64,000 bases of DNA from an uncultured Piscinibacter sp. (GCF_937952055.1 NZ_CALFYO010000025.1:179851-243850); one strand, 5' to 3'. Positions 8,702-17,965 are shown, counted from the stretch's first letter. Notes: a model not told the origin generated them from the letters alone. Numbers and translations are program-made.

Positions 8702-9459
8702 CAGTCGGCGCGGCCCGACAGCCAGGTGGCGAGGATCTCGCGCGTGTAGACGCTGGCCACTTCGGCGATGAAGCGCTTGAAGTCGACATGCGCGCTGTCG
8801 TCGGCGCGGTCGGAAACGGTGCGGATCACCGCGAAGGGCCGGCCGAAGTCGGCGCAGACCTGCGCCAGCGCCGCGCCTTCCATCTCGACGGCCAGGGCGT
8901 CGGGCAGATCGCCGCGCAGCGCCTCGCTCTCGGCGGCGGTGGCGATGAAACGGTCGCCGCTGACCACCAGGCCCTGGTGCAGCAGCGGGCTGTCGATGCC
9001 GAAGTCGGCCAGATGCGCCTCGCCGATGCGCTCGGCGGCGTGGTTGAGGCAGTGCAGCGCCGCGGCGGCGAGCGAGTCGCTCAGATCGGCGTCGGTGGGA
9101 AAGCGCGAGCGGCCGGTCAGCGGCACTTCGTAGCGCGGAAACAGCGGTGAGGCGTCCATGTCGTGCTGCAGCAGCTCGCGCGCGATCACCACATCGCCCA
9201 CGCGCACGCCCGTGCCAAGTCCGCCGGCCGAGCCGGTGAAGACGATGCGCTGCACGTCGACTTCCTGCAGCAGCAGCGCCGCGGTGGTGGCCGCCGCCAC
9301 CTTGCCGATGCCCGAGAGCACCATCACCACCGGCTGGCCCTGCATCTGGCCGAAGTGGAAGCTGCGGCCGGCGAAATCGGCCCGTTGCGGCTTCTCGAGG
9401 ACGGGCAGCAACGCCCGAAGCTCCTCGTGCATGGCGCTGACGATGGCGATGCGGCTCAT
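8701..9459 (-). CDS. mtn: 5'-methylthioadenosine/S-adenosylhomocysteine nucleosidase
   Basis: Cleaves adenine from MTA and SAH, removing inhibitory by-products of SAM chemistry. It has 252 residues. The family blocks are IAIVSAMHEEL at the N-terminus, VFTGSAGGLG, EMEGAALAQVCADFG (Glu of the ribose-binding loop) and the catalytic Asp in RTVSDRAD. Its position directly ahead of the SAM-dependent rsmE makes biochemical sense, because rsmE turnover releases SAH. Confidence 0.94.
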   Translation of the reverse strand: MSRIAIVSAMHEELRALLPVLEKPQRADFAGRSFHFGQMQGQPVVMVLSGIGKVAAATTAALLLQEVDVQRIVFTGSAGGLGTGVRVGDVVIARELLQHDMDASPLFPRYEVPLTGRSRFPTDADLSDSLAAAALHCLNHAAERIGEAHLADFGIDSPLLHQGLVVSGDRFIATAAESEALRGDLPDALAVEMEGAALAQVCADFGRPFAVIRTVSDRADDSAHVDFKRFIAEVASVYTREILATWLSGRAD

Positions 9460-9495
9460 GCGATCAGTGTCGCACGAGGGGAAAGACCTGGACGC

Positions 9496-11169
9496 TCAGC
9501 CCTTGTCCCTGAGCTCCCGCCGCAGGATCTTGCCCACCGGCGTCTTCGGCAGTTCGGCGCGAAACTCCACCACCTTGGGCCGCTTGTAGCCGGTCAGGTG
9601 GGCCTCGCAGTACGAGCGCACGTCGGCCTCGGTGACGGCCGGGTTCTTCTTCACGATGACCAGCTTCACCGCCTCGCCGGCCTTCTCGTCCGGGATGCCT
9701 ATGGCCGCGCACTCGAGGATGCCATCCATCTGCGTGACCACGTCCTCGACCTCGTTCGGGTAGACGTTGAAGCCGCTGACCAGGATCATGTCCTTCTTGC
9801 GGTCGACGATCCTGAAGTAGCCGCGCTCGTCGGCCACGCCGATGTCGCCGGTGCGGAAGAAGCCGTCGGCGGTCATCACCTTGGCGGTCTCGTCGGGGCG
9901 CTGCCAGTAGCCGGCCATCACCTGCGGACCGCGGATCGCGATCTCGCCGGGCGTGCCGACGGGCACCTCCTTGCCGTCGTCGTCGAGCAGCGTCAGCTCG
10001 GTGTTCGGCATCGGCAGGCCGATATTGCCGCTGTACGCGGTGCTGTCCACCGGGTTGCAGGTCGCCGACGGCGAGGTCTCGGACAGCCCATAGCCTTCGA
10101 CGATCGGGCAGCCTGTCTTCTCCAGCCACAGCTTGGCGGTGGCGCTCTGCACCGCCATGCCGCCGCCCACCGAGATCACCAGGCTGCTCCAGTCCACCGT
10201 GCCGAACTCGGGGTGATTGGCCATCGCGTTGAACAGCGTGTTCACCGCCGGGAAGCTGTGGAACTTCTCGCGCGCCAGGTCCTTGAACATCGCCGGCAGG
10301 TCGCGCGGGTTGGCGATCAGGATGTTGCAGCCGCCCATGCGCATGGACAGCATCATGTTCGTGTTGAAGCCGAAGATGTGGTACAGGGGCAGCGCGCAGA
10401 CGGTGTTGATCTGTTCGCCCTTCGGGATCTTCTTCAGCGCCGGCTGGTACCACGCCTCCGCCTGCAGGATGTTGGCCACGAGGTTGCGGTGCAGCAGCAC
10501 CGCGCCCTTGCTGACGCCGGTGGTGCCGCCGGTGTACTGCAGCACGGCGATGTCTTCCGGGCCGACCTGCGCCGGCGTGAAGGTCTTGCCGCGTCCCTGC
10601 GAGAGCGCGTCGTTGAACCTCACGGCGCCGGGCAGCTCGAAGGCCGGCACCAGCTTCTTCACCTTGCGCACCACGTAGTTGACGATCAGCGACTTCGGGA
10701 AGCCGAGCATGTCGCCCAGCGCGGTGAGGATGACCTTCTTCGTCGGCACCGCACTCATCACCTGCTGCAGCACGTGGGCGAAGTTCTCGACGATGATGAT
10801 CGCCTTCGCGCCCGAGTCCTTCAGCTGGTGCTCCAGTTCGCGCGGCGTGTACAGCGGGTTGACGTTGACCACCACGTAGCCGGCGCGCAGCACCGCCGCC
10901 ACTGCGACCGGGTACTGCGGCACGTTGGGCAGCATGATGGCGACGCGGTCGCCCTTGGCCAGGCCGAGCGACTGCAGGTAGGCGGCCAGGGCGCGCGAGG
11001 CTTCGTCCACCTGCGCGAAGCTGATCGCCTTGCCCATGAACTTGTACGCCGGCAGCGCCGCGTACTTCTTCAGGCTCTCCTCGAGCAGCGCCACCAGCGA
11101 GGCGTATTGCGCGACGTCGATGTTCGCCGGCACGCCCGCGGGGTACTGCTTCAACCAGTTCTTATCCAT
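9496..11169 (-). CDS. fadD: Long-chain fatty acid CoA ligase
   Basis: Activates fatty acids to acyl-CoA for beta-oxidation via an acyl-adenylate. It has 557 residues from ATG 11169, preceded by a good GGAGAG ribosome site 5 bases away. The ANL-family motifs are the P-loop YTGGTTGVSKGA (about 218-229), VEGYGLSETSP, the hinge motif FFRTGDIGVAD...DRKKDMI and the catalytic Lys in KTPVGKILRRELR at the C-terminus. It is divergent from the GntR regulator. The operator at 11332-11352 lies in the shared region but much closer to gntR, so control of fadD by it is uncertain. Confidence 0.95.
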   Translation of the reverse strand: MDKNWLKQYPAGVPANIDVAQYASLVALLEESLKKYAALPAYKFMGKAISFAQVDEASRALAAYLQSLGLAKGDRVAIMLPNVPQYPVAVAAVLRAGYVVVNVNPLYTPRELEHQLKDSGAKAIIIVENFAHVLQQVMSAVPTKKVILTALGDMLGFPKSLIVNYVVRKVKKLVPAFELPGAVRFNDALSQGRGKTFTPAQVGPEDIAVLQYTGGTTGVSKGAVLLHRNLVANILQAEAWYQPALKKIPKGEQINTVCALPLYHIFGFNTNMMLSMRMGGCNILIANPRDLPAMFKDLAREKFHSFPAVNTLFNAMANHPEFGTVDWSSLVISVGGGMAVQSATAKLWLEKTGCPIVEGYGLSETSPSATCNPVDSTAYSGNIGLPMPNTELTLLDDDGKEVPVGTPGEIAIRGPQVMAGYWQRPDETAKVMTADGFFRTGDIGVADERGYFRIVDRKKDMILVSGFNVYPNEVEDVVTQMDGILECAAIGIPDEKAGEAVKLVIVKKNPAVTEADVRSYCEAHLTGYKRPKVVEFRAELPKTPVGKILRRELRDKG

Positions 11170-11331
11170 CACTCTCTCCAGGGGGCAGCGAGGATTCTGA
11201 CGGAGCGCCGCAGGCGCCCTCCTAGGGTGTTTCGATACATGCAAACGGGCACGACGAACGTGCGCAGGGATCCCGGGCCACCCGGGTAATCCCGGCGTTG
11301 AGGGCAGCCGCGGCGCGCCCTATCCTCCGCC

Positions 11332-11352
11332 AATTGGTCAGGCCACTTGACC
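11332..11352 (+). promoter_or_regulatory. Candidate GntR/FCD operator, site 1
   Basis: Reads AATTGG-TCAGGCC-ACTTGACC, with near-dyad core TGGTCAGGCCA. It fits the FadR-subfamily consensus TNGTNNNACNA with one mismatch. It begins 47 bases upstream of the gntR start (11379). The same motif with its centre inverted recurs at 21255-21275 ahead of manD. Binding by the adjacent GntR protein is inference. Confidence 0.6.
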
Positions 11353-11378
11353 GCCTCCGACTCACCCCAGCTTCCGGC

Positions 11379-12182
11379 ATGCCGCTGCAGACCATCGAGC
11401 CCCGCCGCCTGTACCGACAGATTGCCGATCAGCTGCGCGTGCTGATCGACGGCGGCGAGTTCCCAGCCGGCTCGCGCCTGCCGCCGGAGCGCGACCTCGC
11501 CGCGCAACTCGGCGTGTCGCGGCCCTCGGTGCGCGAGGCGCTGATCGCCCTCGAAGTCGAGGGGCGCGTCGAGGTGCGCATGGGCTCGGGCATCTACGTG
11601 CGCGCGGCCGACGCCGCGGCGCGCAGCGCGGCGCCGCTGCACGAGGCCGAGAGCCCGCTGGAAACCATCCGCGCGCGCGCCCTGATCGAGGGAGAGCTCG
11701 CCGCACAGGCCGCGCTGCACATGAAGCGCGCGCAGGTCGCCGGGCTGCGCGAGGCGATCGCGGTGATGGAGAAGGAGGCGGCGGCCGGGCAGACGCCTAC
11801 CGAGGGCGACCGCCTGTTCCACACCCGCATCGCCGAGGCCAGCGACAACTCGGTGCTGCTGCGCATCGTCAGCGAGCTGTTCGACGAACGCCACAACCCA
11901 TTGTTCGAGCAACTCGGCAGCCACTTCGAGACGGCACGCAGCTGGGCGACCGCGATCGAGGAGCACCGCGCCGTCGTCGACGCGATCGCCCATCAGTCGC
12001 CGCAGGACGCCCGCGCCGCGATGGCACGCCACCTCGCCAACTCGCACGACCGCTTCATGGCCAGCTGGCAGGCCGAGAACGAGGCGCCGGCCAAGCCGCG
12101 ACGCCGTTCGGGCCGAGCTAAACCGCTGCGCGCCTCCATGGGCGCACGCCCGAGGCACTCGTCGGAAGGAGGGCGCTCATGA
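11379..12182 (+). CDS. GntR-family (FadR/FCD) transcriptional regulator
   Basis: A 267-residue regulator: winged HTH at about residues 10-75 (RLPPERDLAAQLGVSRPSVREAL, wing ending GSGIYVR) and an all-helical FCD ligand domain at about 95-225. The FCD metal-site residues are present (Asp and His in GDRLFH, His in EEHRAVV, His in MARHLAN), suggesting a metal-assisted carboxylate ligand. Its stop overlaps the idnD-like start (ATGA), so it heads the sugar-acid operon. A sugar-acid or KDG-type ligand would fit the neighbours. The start at 11379 is chosen because the upstream in-frame stretch is Arg/Ala-rich and contains the operator. Confidence 0.92.
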   Translation: MPLQTIEPRRLYRQIADQLRVLIDGGEFPAGSRLPPERDLAAQLGVSRPSVREALIALEVEGRVEVRMGSGIYVRAADAAARSAAPLHEAESPLETIRARALIEGELAAQAALHMKRAQVAGLREAIAVMEKEAAAGQTPTEGDRLFHTRIAEASDNSVLLRIVSELFDERHNPLFEQLGSHFETARSWATAIEEHRAVVDAIAHQSPQDARAAMARHLANSHDRFMASWQAENEAPAKPRRRSGRAKPLRASMGARPRHSSEGGRS

Positions 12183-13207
12183 CACTTGCTTGCCGCATCC
12201 ACGCAGCGAAGGACCTTCGCCTCGACGACGTGCCGACACCCGCCCTCGGCGAACACGAGGTCGAACTGCGCCTGGGCGCCGGCGGCATCTGCGGCTCCGA
12301 CCTGCACTACTTCGGCCACGGCCGCGTGGGCGCCTTCGTGCTGCGCGAGCCGCTCATTCCGGGGCACGAGGCCGCAGGCATCGTCGAGCGCATCGGCCCC
12401 AGCGTGACGCGCGTGAAGCCGGGCGACAAGGTCGCGGTGAACCCCTCGCATCCCTGCCGCCACTGCGACTACTGCCTCGGTGGGCGGTTCAACCTGTGCC
12501 GCAGCATGTTCTTCCTCGGCAGCGCCAGCGTGTTCCCGCATGCGCAGGGCCTGTTCCGCGAACGCTTCGTGCTCGGTGAGGCCCAGCTCACGCCGGTGCA
12601 CGAGGACATCACGCTGGGCGAACTGGCCTGCGCAGAACCGTTGTCGATCGGCCTGCACGCCGTGCACCGCGCCGGCGTGCTGACCGGCAGGACGGTGCTG
12701 GTCACCGGCGGCGGCACCATCGGTAGCATGTGCGTGATCGCCGCGCGGCTGGCCGGCGCGGCCGAGGTGATCGTCTGCGACATCGCCGAGCGGCCGCTGG
12801 CCATCGCGAGGCAGGTCGGCGCCGACCGTCTGATCCGCAGCGACGGGGCCGACGCCGCCTCGCTGGCCGACATCGCCGACATCGCGATCGAAGCCGCCGG
12901 CAGCCCGGCGGCGCTGGCCACCTGCCTGGCCGCCACGCGTCGCGGCGGGCGCATCGTGCAGGTGGGCACGCTGCCGGCCGAGGGCCTGCACTTCCCGGCC
13001 AACAGCATCATGGCGCGCGAGCTCGACTACGTCGGCGCCTTCCGTGCCGCGCACGCCTTCGACTGGGCGGTGCAATACCTGCGCACGCGCCGCGTCGACG
13101 TGCGGCCGCTGCTGTCGGCCCAGCTGCCTCTGTCACGCGCCGCCGAAGCCTTCGAACTCGCCGCCGACCGCAGCCGCAGCACCAAGGTTCAGCTGGTCGC
13201 GGACTGA
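12179..13207 (+). CDS. Zinc-dependent L-idonate 5-dehydrogenase-type enzyme
   Basis: A 342-residue medium-chain dehydrogenase that should oxidise a sugar acid or polyol with NAD(P). The catalytic zinc ligands are C38 (GGICGSD) and H63-E64 (GHEAAG). The structural zinc lobe has C93, C96, C99 and C107. The Rossmann motif is VLVTGGGTIGSM. Overall sequence is closest to L-idonate 5-dehydrogenase as I recall that family, which would give 5-keto-D-gluconate; a related hexonate substrate is equally possible. It is translationally coupled to the regulator and followed by a TRAP transporter. Confidence 0.85.
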   Translation: MTLACRIHAAKDLRLDDVPTPALGEHEVELRLGAGGICGSDLHYFGHGRVGAFVLREPLIPGHEAAGIVERIGPSVTRVKPGDKVAVNPSHPCRHCDYCLGGRFNLCRSMFFLGSASVFPHAQGLFRERFVLGEAQLTPVHEDITLGELACAEPLSIGLHAVHRAGVLTGRTVLVTGGGTIGSMCVIAARLAGAAEVIVCDIAERPLAIARQVGADRLIRSDGADAASLADIADIAIEAAGSPAALATCLAATRRGGRIVQVGTLPAEGLHFPANSIMARELDYVGAFRAAHAFDWAVQYLRTRRVDVRPLLSAQLPLSRAAEAFELAADRSRSTKVQLVAD

Positions 13208-13265
13208 ACCGCTTGCCGTCCACCCGATCCTCGCCACCAGAGCGTTCAACCCCAGGAGACAGACC

Positions 13266-14237
13266 ATGAAACTCGTTTGGAAGGGCCTGCTGGCCGCCGT
13301 CACCCTCGCCGCCGCCGGTGGCGCCCTCGCACAGGCCAGGCAGCTCAAGTGGGCGCACGTCTACGAGACCAGCGAGCCGTACCACACCGAATCGGTGTGG
13401 GCGGCCGCCGAGATCAAGAAGCGCAGCAACGGCAAGTTCGACATCCAGGTCTTCCCCGCCAGTTCGCTCGGCAAGGAGACCGACATCAACCAGGGCATGA
13501 CCCTGGGCACGGTCGACATGATCATCAGCGGCACCTCGTTCGCCGCACGCAGCTACCCTCGCCTGGGCATCGCCTACTACCCGTTCATCTTCCGCGACGG
13601 CGATCATCTGATCGCCTACAGCAAGAGCGACGTGTTCAAGGAGATGGTCGAGGGCTACCGCGCCAAGACCGGCATCCAGATCACCGCCTACACCTACTAC
13701 GGCGCGCGCCACACGACGAGCCAGAAGCCGTTCACCGACTGCGCGGGCATGAAGGGCCTGAAGATCCGCGTGCCCGACGTGCCCGCGTACCGCGCCACGC
13801 CCGAGGCCTGCGGCGCCAACCCGACGCCGATCGCCTTCGCCGAGGTCTACCTCGCGTTGCAGAACGGCACCGTGGATGCGCAGGAGAACCCGCTGCCCAC
13901 CATCGAAGCGAAGAAATTCTACGAGGTGCAGAAGCACATCATGCTGACCGGCCACATCGTCGACGGCCTGACGACGCAGGTCGCGCCGCACGTGTGGAAC
14001 ACCTTGTCCGACGCCGAGAAGAAGATGTTCACCGAGGTCACCCAGGAGGCCGCCGCGCGCGCCAGCGCCTTGATCAAGAAGCGCGAGGCCGAGCTCGTCG
14101 ACGAGTTCAAGAAGAAGGGCCTGGGCGTGCACCAGATCAACCGCCAGAGCTTCGTCGACGCGGTGCTGAAGAACAAGCCGGTCGAGTCGCTCGGCTACGA
14201 CAAGAAGGACTACGACCGCATCGTCTCGATCAAGTGA
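13266..14237 (+). CDS. dctP: TRAP transporter periplasmic solute-binding protein (DctP)
   Basis: A 323-residue periplasmic receptor for the TRAP carrier that follows. It has a signal peptide of about 22 residues (ends GGALAQ) and then the DctP/TAXI-type fold. The carboxylate-clamping arginine region is in MKGLKIRVPDVPAY, and the family helix is FAEVYLALQNGTVDAQENP. The ribosome site CAGGAG sits 8 bases before ATG 13266. Genome context (idonate dehydrogenase, altronate dehydratase, mannonate dehydratase) suggests it binds a hexuronate or aldonate. The precise ligand is not predictable here. Confidence 0.93.
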   Translation: MKLVWKGLLAAVTLAAAGGALAQARQLKWAHVYETSEPYHTESVWAAAEIKKRSNGKFDIQVFPASSLGKETDINQGMTLGTVDMIISGTSFAARSYPRLGIAYYPFIFRDGDHLIAYSKSDVFKEMVEGYRAKTGIQITAYTYYGARHTTSQKPFTDCAGMKGLKIRVPDVPAYRATPEACGANPTPIAFAEVYLALQNGTVDAQENPLPTIEAKKFYEVQKHIMLTGHIVDGLTTQVAPHVWNTLSDAEKKMFTEVTQEAAARASALIKKREAELVDEFKKKGLGVHQINRQSFVDAVLKNKPVESLGYDKKDYDRIVSIK

Positions 14238-14238
14238 C

Positions 14239-14802
14239 ATGGACCTCGACGACGCGCCCCGCGTGATGGGGGACGACGGTGAATTCCACGCCCAGGATGA
14301 AGCCGTCGACCTCTCGCACACCACCCTCGAAGGCTGGGTCTCGCTGGCGATCTTCTGGGCGCTGGGCGGCGTCGTCTTCTACCAGTTCGTCACCCGCTAC
14401 GTGCTGAACAATTCGGCCTCCTGGACCGAGGAGATCGCCCGATACCTGCTGATCGGCACGGTGTTCGTCGGCGCGTCCATCGGTGTGGCGAAAAACAACC
14501 ACATCCAGGTCGACCTGCTGTACCGCTGGCTGCCACGCAAGGTCGGCCGCGCGATGGCGCTGGCGGTCGACGTGATCCGCATCGCCTTCTTCGCGGCGAT
14601 GGTGGTGCTCACCGCGCAGATGATGCAGAAGATGGACAGCTACCAGATGACCATCATCGACCTGCCGATGAACATCGTCTACGGCGTCTGCCTGTTCGGC
14701 TTCGCGATGATGGCGGCCCGCTCGGTGTGGGTGATGAAGGTGCACTGGCAGCGCGGCTACAGCGTGCTGGAGCGGCCCGAAACCACCATGGAAGACCGTT
14801 GA
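14239..14802 (+). CDS. dctQ: TRAP transporter small membrane subunit (DctQ)
   Basis: A 187-residue protein with four predicted transmembrane helices (about 37-57, 71-90, 112-133, 151-171) and the family loop WTEEIARYLLIGTVFVGASIGVAKNNHIQVD. It supports the large permease DctM. It starts one base after the dctP stop and is followed 16 bases later by dctM. The first 35 residues are acidic and cytosolic, slightly longer than in many DctQ proteins. Confidence 0.92.
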   Translation: MDLDDAPRVMGDDGEFHAQDEAVDLSHTTLEGWVSLAIFWALGGVVFYQFVTRYVLNNSASWTEEIARYLLIGTVFVGASIGVAKNNHIQVDLLYRWLPRKVGRAMALAVDVIRIAFFAAMVVLTAQMMQKMDSYQMTIIDLPMNIVYGVCLFGFAMMAARSVWVMKVHWQRGYSVLERPETTMEDR

Positions 14803-14818
14803 AGGACAGGCCCGCATC

Positions 14819-16213
14819 ATGCTGAAGATCGTCTTCCTGCTGCTGATGGCCGGAGGCGTCCCGGTGGCCATCGCGATGGCCGGGGCCTCGCTGATCTACA
14901 TCCTGGCCAGCGGCACCATGCCGCCCTTCGCGGTGGTGCACCGCATGATCGGCGGCATCGACAGCTTCCCGCTGCTCGCCGTGCCCTTCTTCATCCTCGC
15001 CGGCAACCTGATGAACAACGCCGGCATCACGAACCGCATCTACAACTTCGCGCTCGCGCTGGTCGGCTGGCTCAAGGGCGGGCTCGGCCACGTCAACGTG
15101 GTCGGCTCGGTGATCTTCGCCGGCATGAGCGGCACGGCGATCGCCGACGCCGCCGGCCTGGGCACCATCGAGATCAAGGCGATGAAGGACCACGGCTACG
15201 CCACCGAGTTCGCGGTCGGCGTGACCGCCGCCTCGGCCACGCTGGGCCCCATCATCCCGCCCTCGCTGCCCTTCGTGATCTACGCGATGATGGCGAACGT
15301 GTCGGTGGGCGCGCTGTTCCTCGCCGGCATCCTGCCCGGCGTGCTGATGGGCATCCTGATGATGGCCACCGTGGCCTACTTCGCGCACAAGCATGGCTGG
15401 GGCGGCGACATCAAGTTCTCCGGCGCTCGCTTCGGCAAGGCGATGATCGAGACGGCCGTGGTGGCCGGCTGGCCGCTCGCGGTTTACTGGATCGTTCAGG
15501 CCGGCGCGCAGCCGCAGCTCACCGTGGCGATCGCCCTGGTGCTGCTGTTCGCCGCCGACCGCTTCTTCCGCTTCCAGGCGGTGCTGCCGATCATGACGCC
15601 GGTGCTGCTCATCGGCGGCATGACCACCGGCCTGTTCACGCCCACCGAAGGCGCGATCGCGGCCTGCGTCTGGGCGATGGTGCTCGGCCTGGCCTGGTAC
15701 CGCACGATGAGCTGGAAGATGTTCGTCAAGGTCTGCCTCGACACGGTGGAGACCACCGCGACGGTGATGTTCATCGTCGCCGCTGCGTCGATCTTCGGCT
15801 GGATGCTCACCGCCACCGGTGTCACGGCGCAGATCGCCGGCTGGGTGCTGTCGGTGACCAAGGAGCCCTGGCTGTTCCTGCTGATGGCCAACCTGCTGAT
15901 GCTGTTCGTCGGCTGCTTCCTCGAGCCGACGGCGGCGATCACCATCCTGGTGCCCATCCTCTTGCCGATCGCGCGGCAGCTGGGCATCGACCCGGTGCAC
16001 TTCGGCCTGATCATGGTGCTCAACCTGATGATCGGCCTGTTGCACCCGCCGATGGGCATGGTGCTGTTCGTGCTGGCCCGCGTGGCCAAGCTCAGCGTCG
16101 AGCGCACGACGATGGCCATCCTGCCCTGGCTGGTGCCGCTGCTGGGCAGCCTGATCCTGCTGACCTACGTGCCGTCGGTGTCGCTGTGGCTGCCGCGCCT
16201 GATGGGCCTGTGA
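14819..16213 (+). CDS. dctM: TRAP transporter large permease subunit (DctM)
   Basis: A 464-residue sodium-coupled permease with about 12 membrane segments. DctM signature blocks are visible: AVPFFILAGNLMNNAGIT, GMSGTAIADAAGLGTIEIKAM, SATLGPIIPPSLPFVIY and LFTPTEGAIAACVWA, plus the C-terminal HPPMGMVLFVLARVA. It completes dctPQM. Uptake of a sugar acid at low concentration is the expected role in this operon. Confidence 0.94.
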   Translation: MLKIVFLLLMAGGVPVAIAMAGASLIYILASGTMPPFAVVHRMIGGIDSFPLLAVPFFILAGNLMNNAGITNRIYNFALALVGWLKGGLGHVNVVGSVIFAGMSGTAIADAAGLGTIEIKAMKDHGYATEFAVGVTAASATLGPIIPPSLPFVIYAMMANVSVGALFLAGILPGVLMGILMMATVAYFAHKHGWGGDIKFSGARFGKAMIETAVVAGWPLAVYWIVQAGAQPQLTVAIALVLLFAADRFFRFQAVLPIMTPVLLIGGMTTGLFTPTEGAIAACVWAMVLGLAWYRTMSWKMFVKVCLDTVETTATVMFIVAAASIFGWMLTATGVTAQIAGWVLSVTKEPWLFLLMANLLMLFVGCFLEPTAAITILVPILLPIARQLGIDPVHFGLIMVLNLMIGLLHPPMGMVLFVLARVAKLSVERTTMAILPWLVPLLGSLILLTYVPSVSLWLPRLMGL

Positions 16214-16240
16214 ATTCCCTCATCCCTGGAGAGCTTTGAC

Positions 16241-16993
16241 ATGACCGCAAGACTGGCCGGCAAGACGGCCTTCGTCACCGCCGCCGGACAGGGCATCGGC
16301 CGCGCCATTGCCGAGGCGTTCGCGCGCGAAGGCGCGACGGTGTTTGCCACCGACCTGAACGAGTCGCTGCTTGCCGCCCTGAAGGCGCCGGGCCTCGTGG
16401 CACGCCGGCTCGACGTGCTCGACCCCGCCGCCATCGCCGCCGCGGCGAAGGAGGCCGGCGCGGTGGACGTGCTCGTCAACGCCGCCGGCTTCGTGCACGC
16501 CGGCACGGTGCTCGAGTGCAGCGAGGAGGACTGGAACTTCGCCTTCGACCTCAACGTGCGCTCGCAATTCCGCACCATCAAGGCCTTCCTGCCGGGCATG
16601 CTGGCCAAGGGCGGCGGCTCGATCATCAACCTGGCGTCGGTGGCCGGCAGCCTCAAGGGCGCTCCGAATCGATTCGTCTACGGCAGCACCAAGGCGGCGG
16701 TGATCGGCCTGACCAAGGCGGTGGCGGCCGACTTCATCACCCGAGGCATCCGCTGCAATGCGATCTGCCCGGGCACGGTGGAGTCGCCCTCCTTGCGCGA
16801 GCGCATCGCGGCGCAGGCCGCGGCGAGCGGGCAGACGCTCGAACAGGTCGAGGCCGCCTTCATCGCACGCCAGCCCATGGGGCGGCTCGGGCGCGTCGAC
16901 GAGATCGCCGCGCTCGCGGTGTATCTTGCGAGCGACGAAGCCTCGTTCACCACCGGCACGGCCCAAGTCATCGACGGCGGCTGGTCCAACTGA
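16241..16993 (+). CDS. SDR-family oxidoreductase (2-keto-3-deoxy-sugar-acid dehydrogenase type)
   Basis: A 250-residue classical short-chain dehydrogenase: cofactor motif TAAGQGIG at 13-20, D38 after beta-2 (prefers NAD), NAAG at 80-83, and catalytic S133, Y147 and K151 (YGSTK). It resembles 2-keto-3-deoxy-L-fuconate dehydrogenase as I recall that family. Paired with the next gene, an FAH-type diketo-acid hydrolase, it would give a non-phosphorylating exit: oxidation of a 2-keto-3-deoxy acid followed by C-C cleavage to pyruvate and a small hydroxy acid. Enzyme class is certain; substrate is inference. Confidence 0.85.
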   Translation: MTARLAGKTAFVTAAGQGIGRAIAEAFAREGATVFATDLNESLLAALKAPGLVARRLDVLDPAAIAAAAKEAGAVDVLVNAAGFVHAGTVLECSEEDWNFAFDLNVRSQFRTIKAFLPGMLAKGGGSIINLASVAGSLKGAPNRFVYGSTKAAVIGLTKAVAADFITRGIRCNAICPGTVESPSLRERIAAQAAASGQTLEQVEAAFIARQPMGRLGRVDEIAALAVYLASDEASFTTGTAQVIDGGWSN

Positions 16994-17008
16994 CTCGAAG
17001 AGACCGAC

Positions 17009-17875
17009 ATGAAGCTGATGAGATACGGCGCGAAAGGCGCCGAGAAGCCCGCCCTGCTCGACGCGCAGGACCAGGTGCGCGACCTTTCCGGTGTGCTTGC
17101 CGACATCACCGCGCACACGCTCACGCCCAAGGGCTTGGACCGGCTGCGCGCGCTCGACCCGGCGACGCTGCCGCTGGTCGAGAAGCCCGGACGCATCGCG
17201 CCGCCGTGGAGTGGCTGCGAGAAGTTCCTCTGCATCGGCCTGAACTACGCCGACCACGCGGCCGAATCGAACCTGCCGATCCCCAAGGAGCCGATCCTCT
17301 TCATGAAGCCGATCAGCGCGCGAGTCGGGCCGAACGACCCCGTGGTGCTGCCTCAGGGCTCGGTGAAGAGCGACTGGGAGGTCGAGCTCGGCGTGGTCAT
17401 CGGCAGCAAGGCCCGCTATGTCTCGGAGGCCGAGGCGCTCGCCCACGTCGCCGGCTACTGCGTGGTCAACGACGTCTCCGAGCGCGAATACCAGATCGAG
17501 CGCGGCGGCACCTGGGACAAGGGCAAGGGCTGCGACACCTTCGGCCCGGTCGGCCCCTGGCTGGTGACGTCCGACGAGGTGGGCGACCCGCAGAACCTGT
17601 CCATGTTCCTCGAGGTCAATGGCCACCGCTTCCAGAACGGCAGCACGAAGACGATGATCTTCGGCGTGGCGCAGCTCGTCAGCTACGTCAGCCGCTTCAT
17701 GACGCTCTACCCCGGCGACCTGATCAGCACCGGCACGCCACCGGGCGTGGGCATGGGCGTGAAGCCGAATCCGGTGTACCTGAAGGCCGGCGACACCATC
17801 CGCCTGGGCATCGAGAAGCTGGGCGAGCAGAATCAGAAGGTCTATGCCTGGGACCCGGCAGTGATCGATGGTTGA
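17009..17875 (+). CDS. Fumarylacetoacetate hydrolase-family protein (diketo-3-deoxy acid hydrolase type)
   Basis: A 288-residue FAH-fold hydrolase. The metal site is E124 and E126 (DWEVELGVVIG) and D155 (CVVNDVSERE). The core motif FLCIGLNYADHAAESN and the STGTPPGVGMGVKP loop are typical of the 2,4-diketo-3-deoxy-L-fuconate hydrolase branch. It starts 15 bases after the SDR gene. With that enzyme it would complete an oxidative route ending in pyruvate. The N-terminal 60 residues form the usual small domain. Confidence 0.87.
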   Translation: MKLMRYGAKGAEKPALLDAQDQVRDLSGVLADITAHTLTPKGLDRLRALDPATLPLVEKPGRIAPPWSGCEKFLCIGLNYADHAAESNLPIPKEPILFMKPISARVGPNDPVVLPQGSVKSDWEVELGVVIGSKARYVSEAEALAHVAGYCVVNDVSEREYQIERGGTWDKGKGCDTFGPVGPWLVTSDEVGDPQNLSMFLEVNGHRFQNGSTKTMIFGVAQLVSYVSRFMTLYPGDLISTGTPPGVGMGVKPNPVYLKAGDTIRLGIEKLGEQNQKVYAWDPAVIDG

Positions 17876-17891
17876 GACGGCAACGAGACCG

Positions 17892-17931
17892 GCGCCGGGC
17901 CGCCCCAAGCCGGGCGAGGCCCCCACGGGGG
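17892..17931. repeat. Interspersed GC-rich dyad repeat, copy 2
   Basis: Lies between the FAH gene and uxaA, inside the operon. The 19-mer GCGCCGGGCCGCCCCAAGC at 17892-17910 is the exact reverse complement of 5487-5505. CCCCCACGGGGG at 17920-17931 matches the inner dyad of copy 1. The gap between blocks is 9 bases here and 10 in copy 1. In an operon mRNA this would form a strong hairpin that might tune the ratio of upstream to downstream expression. Confidence 0.75.
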
Positions 17932-17965
17932 TCCGTGAGAGGGACGCATCGAACCAGGGGCAGTC

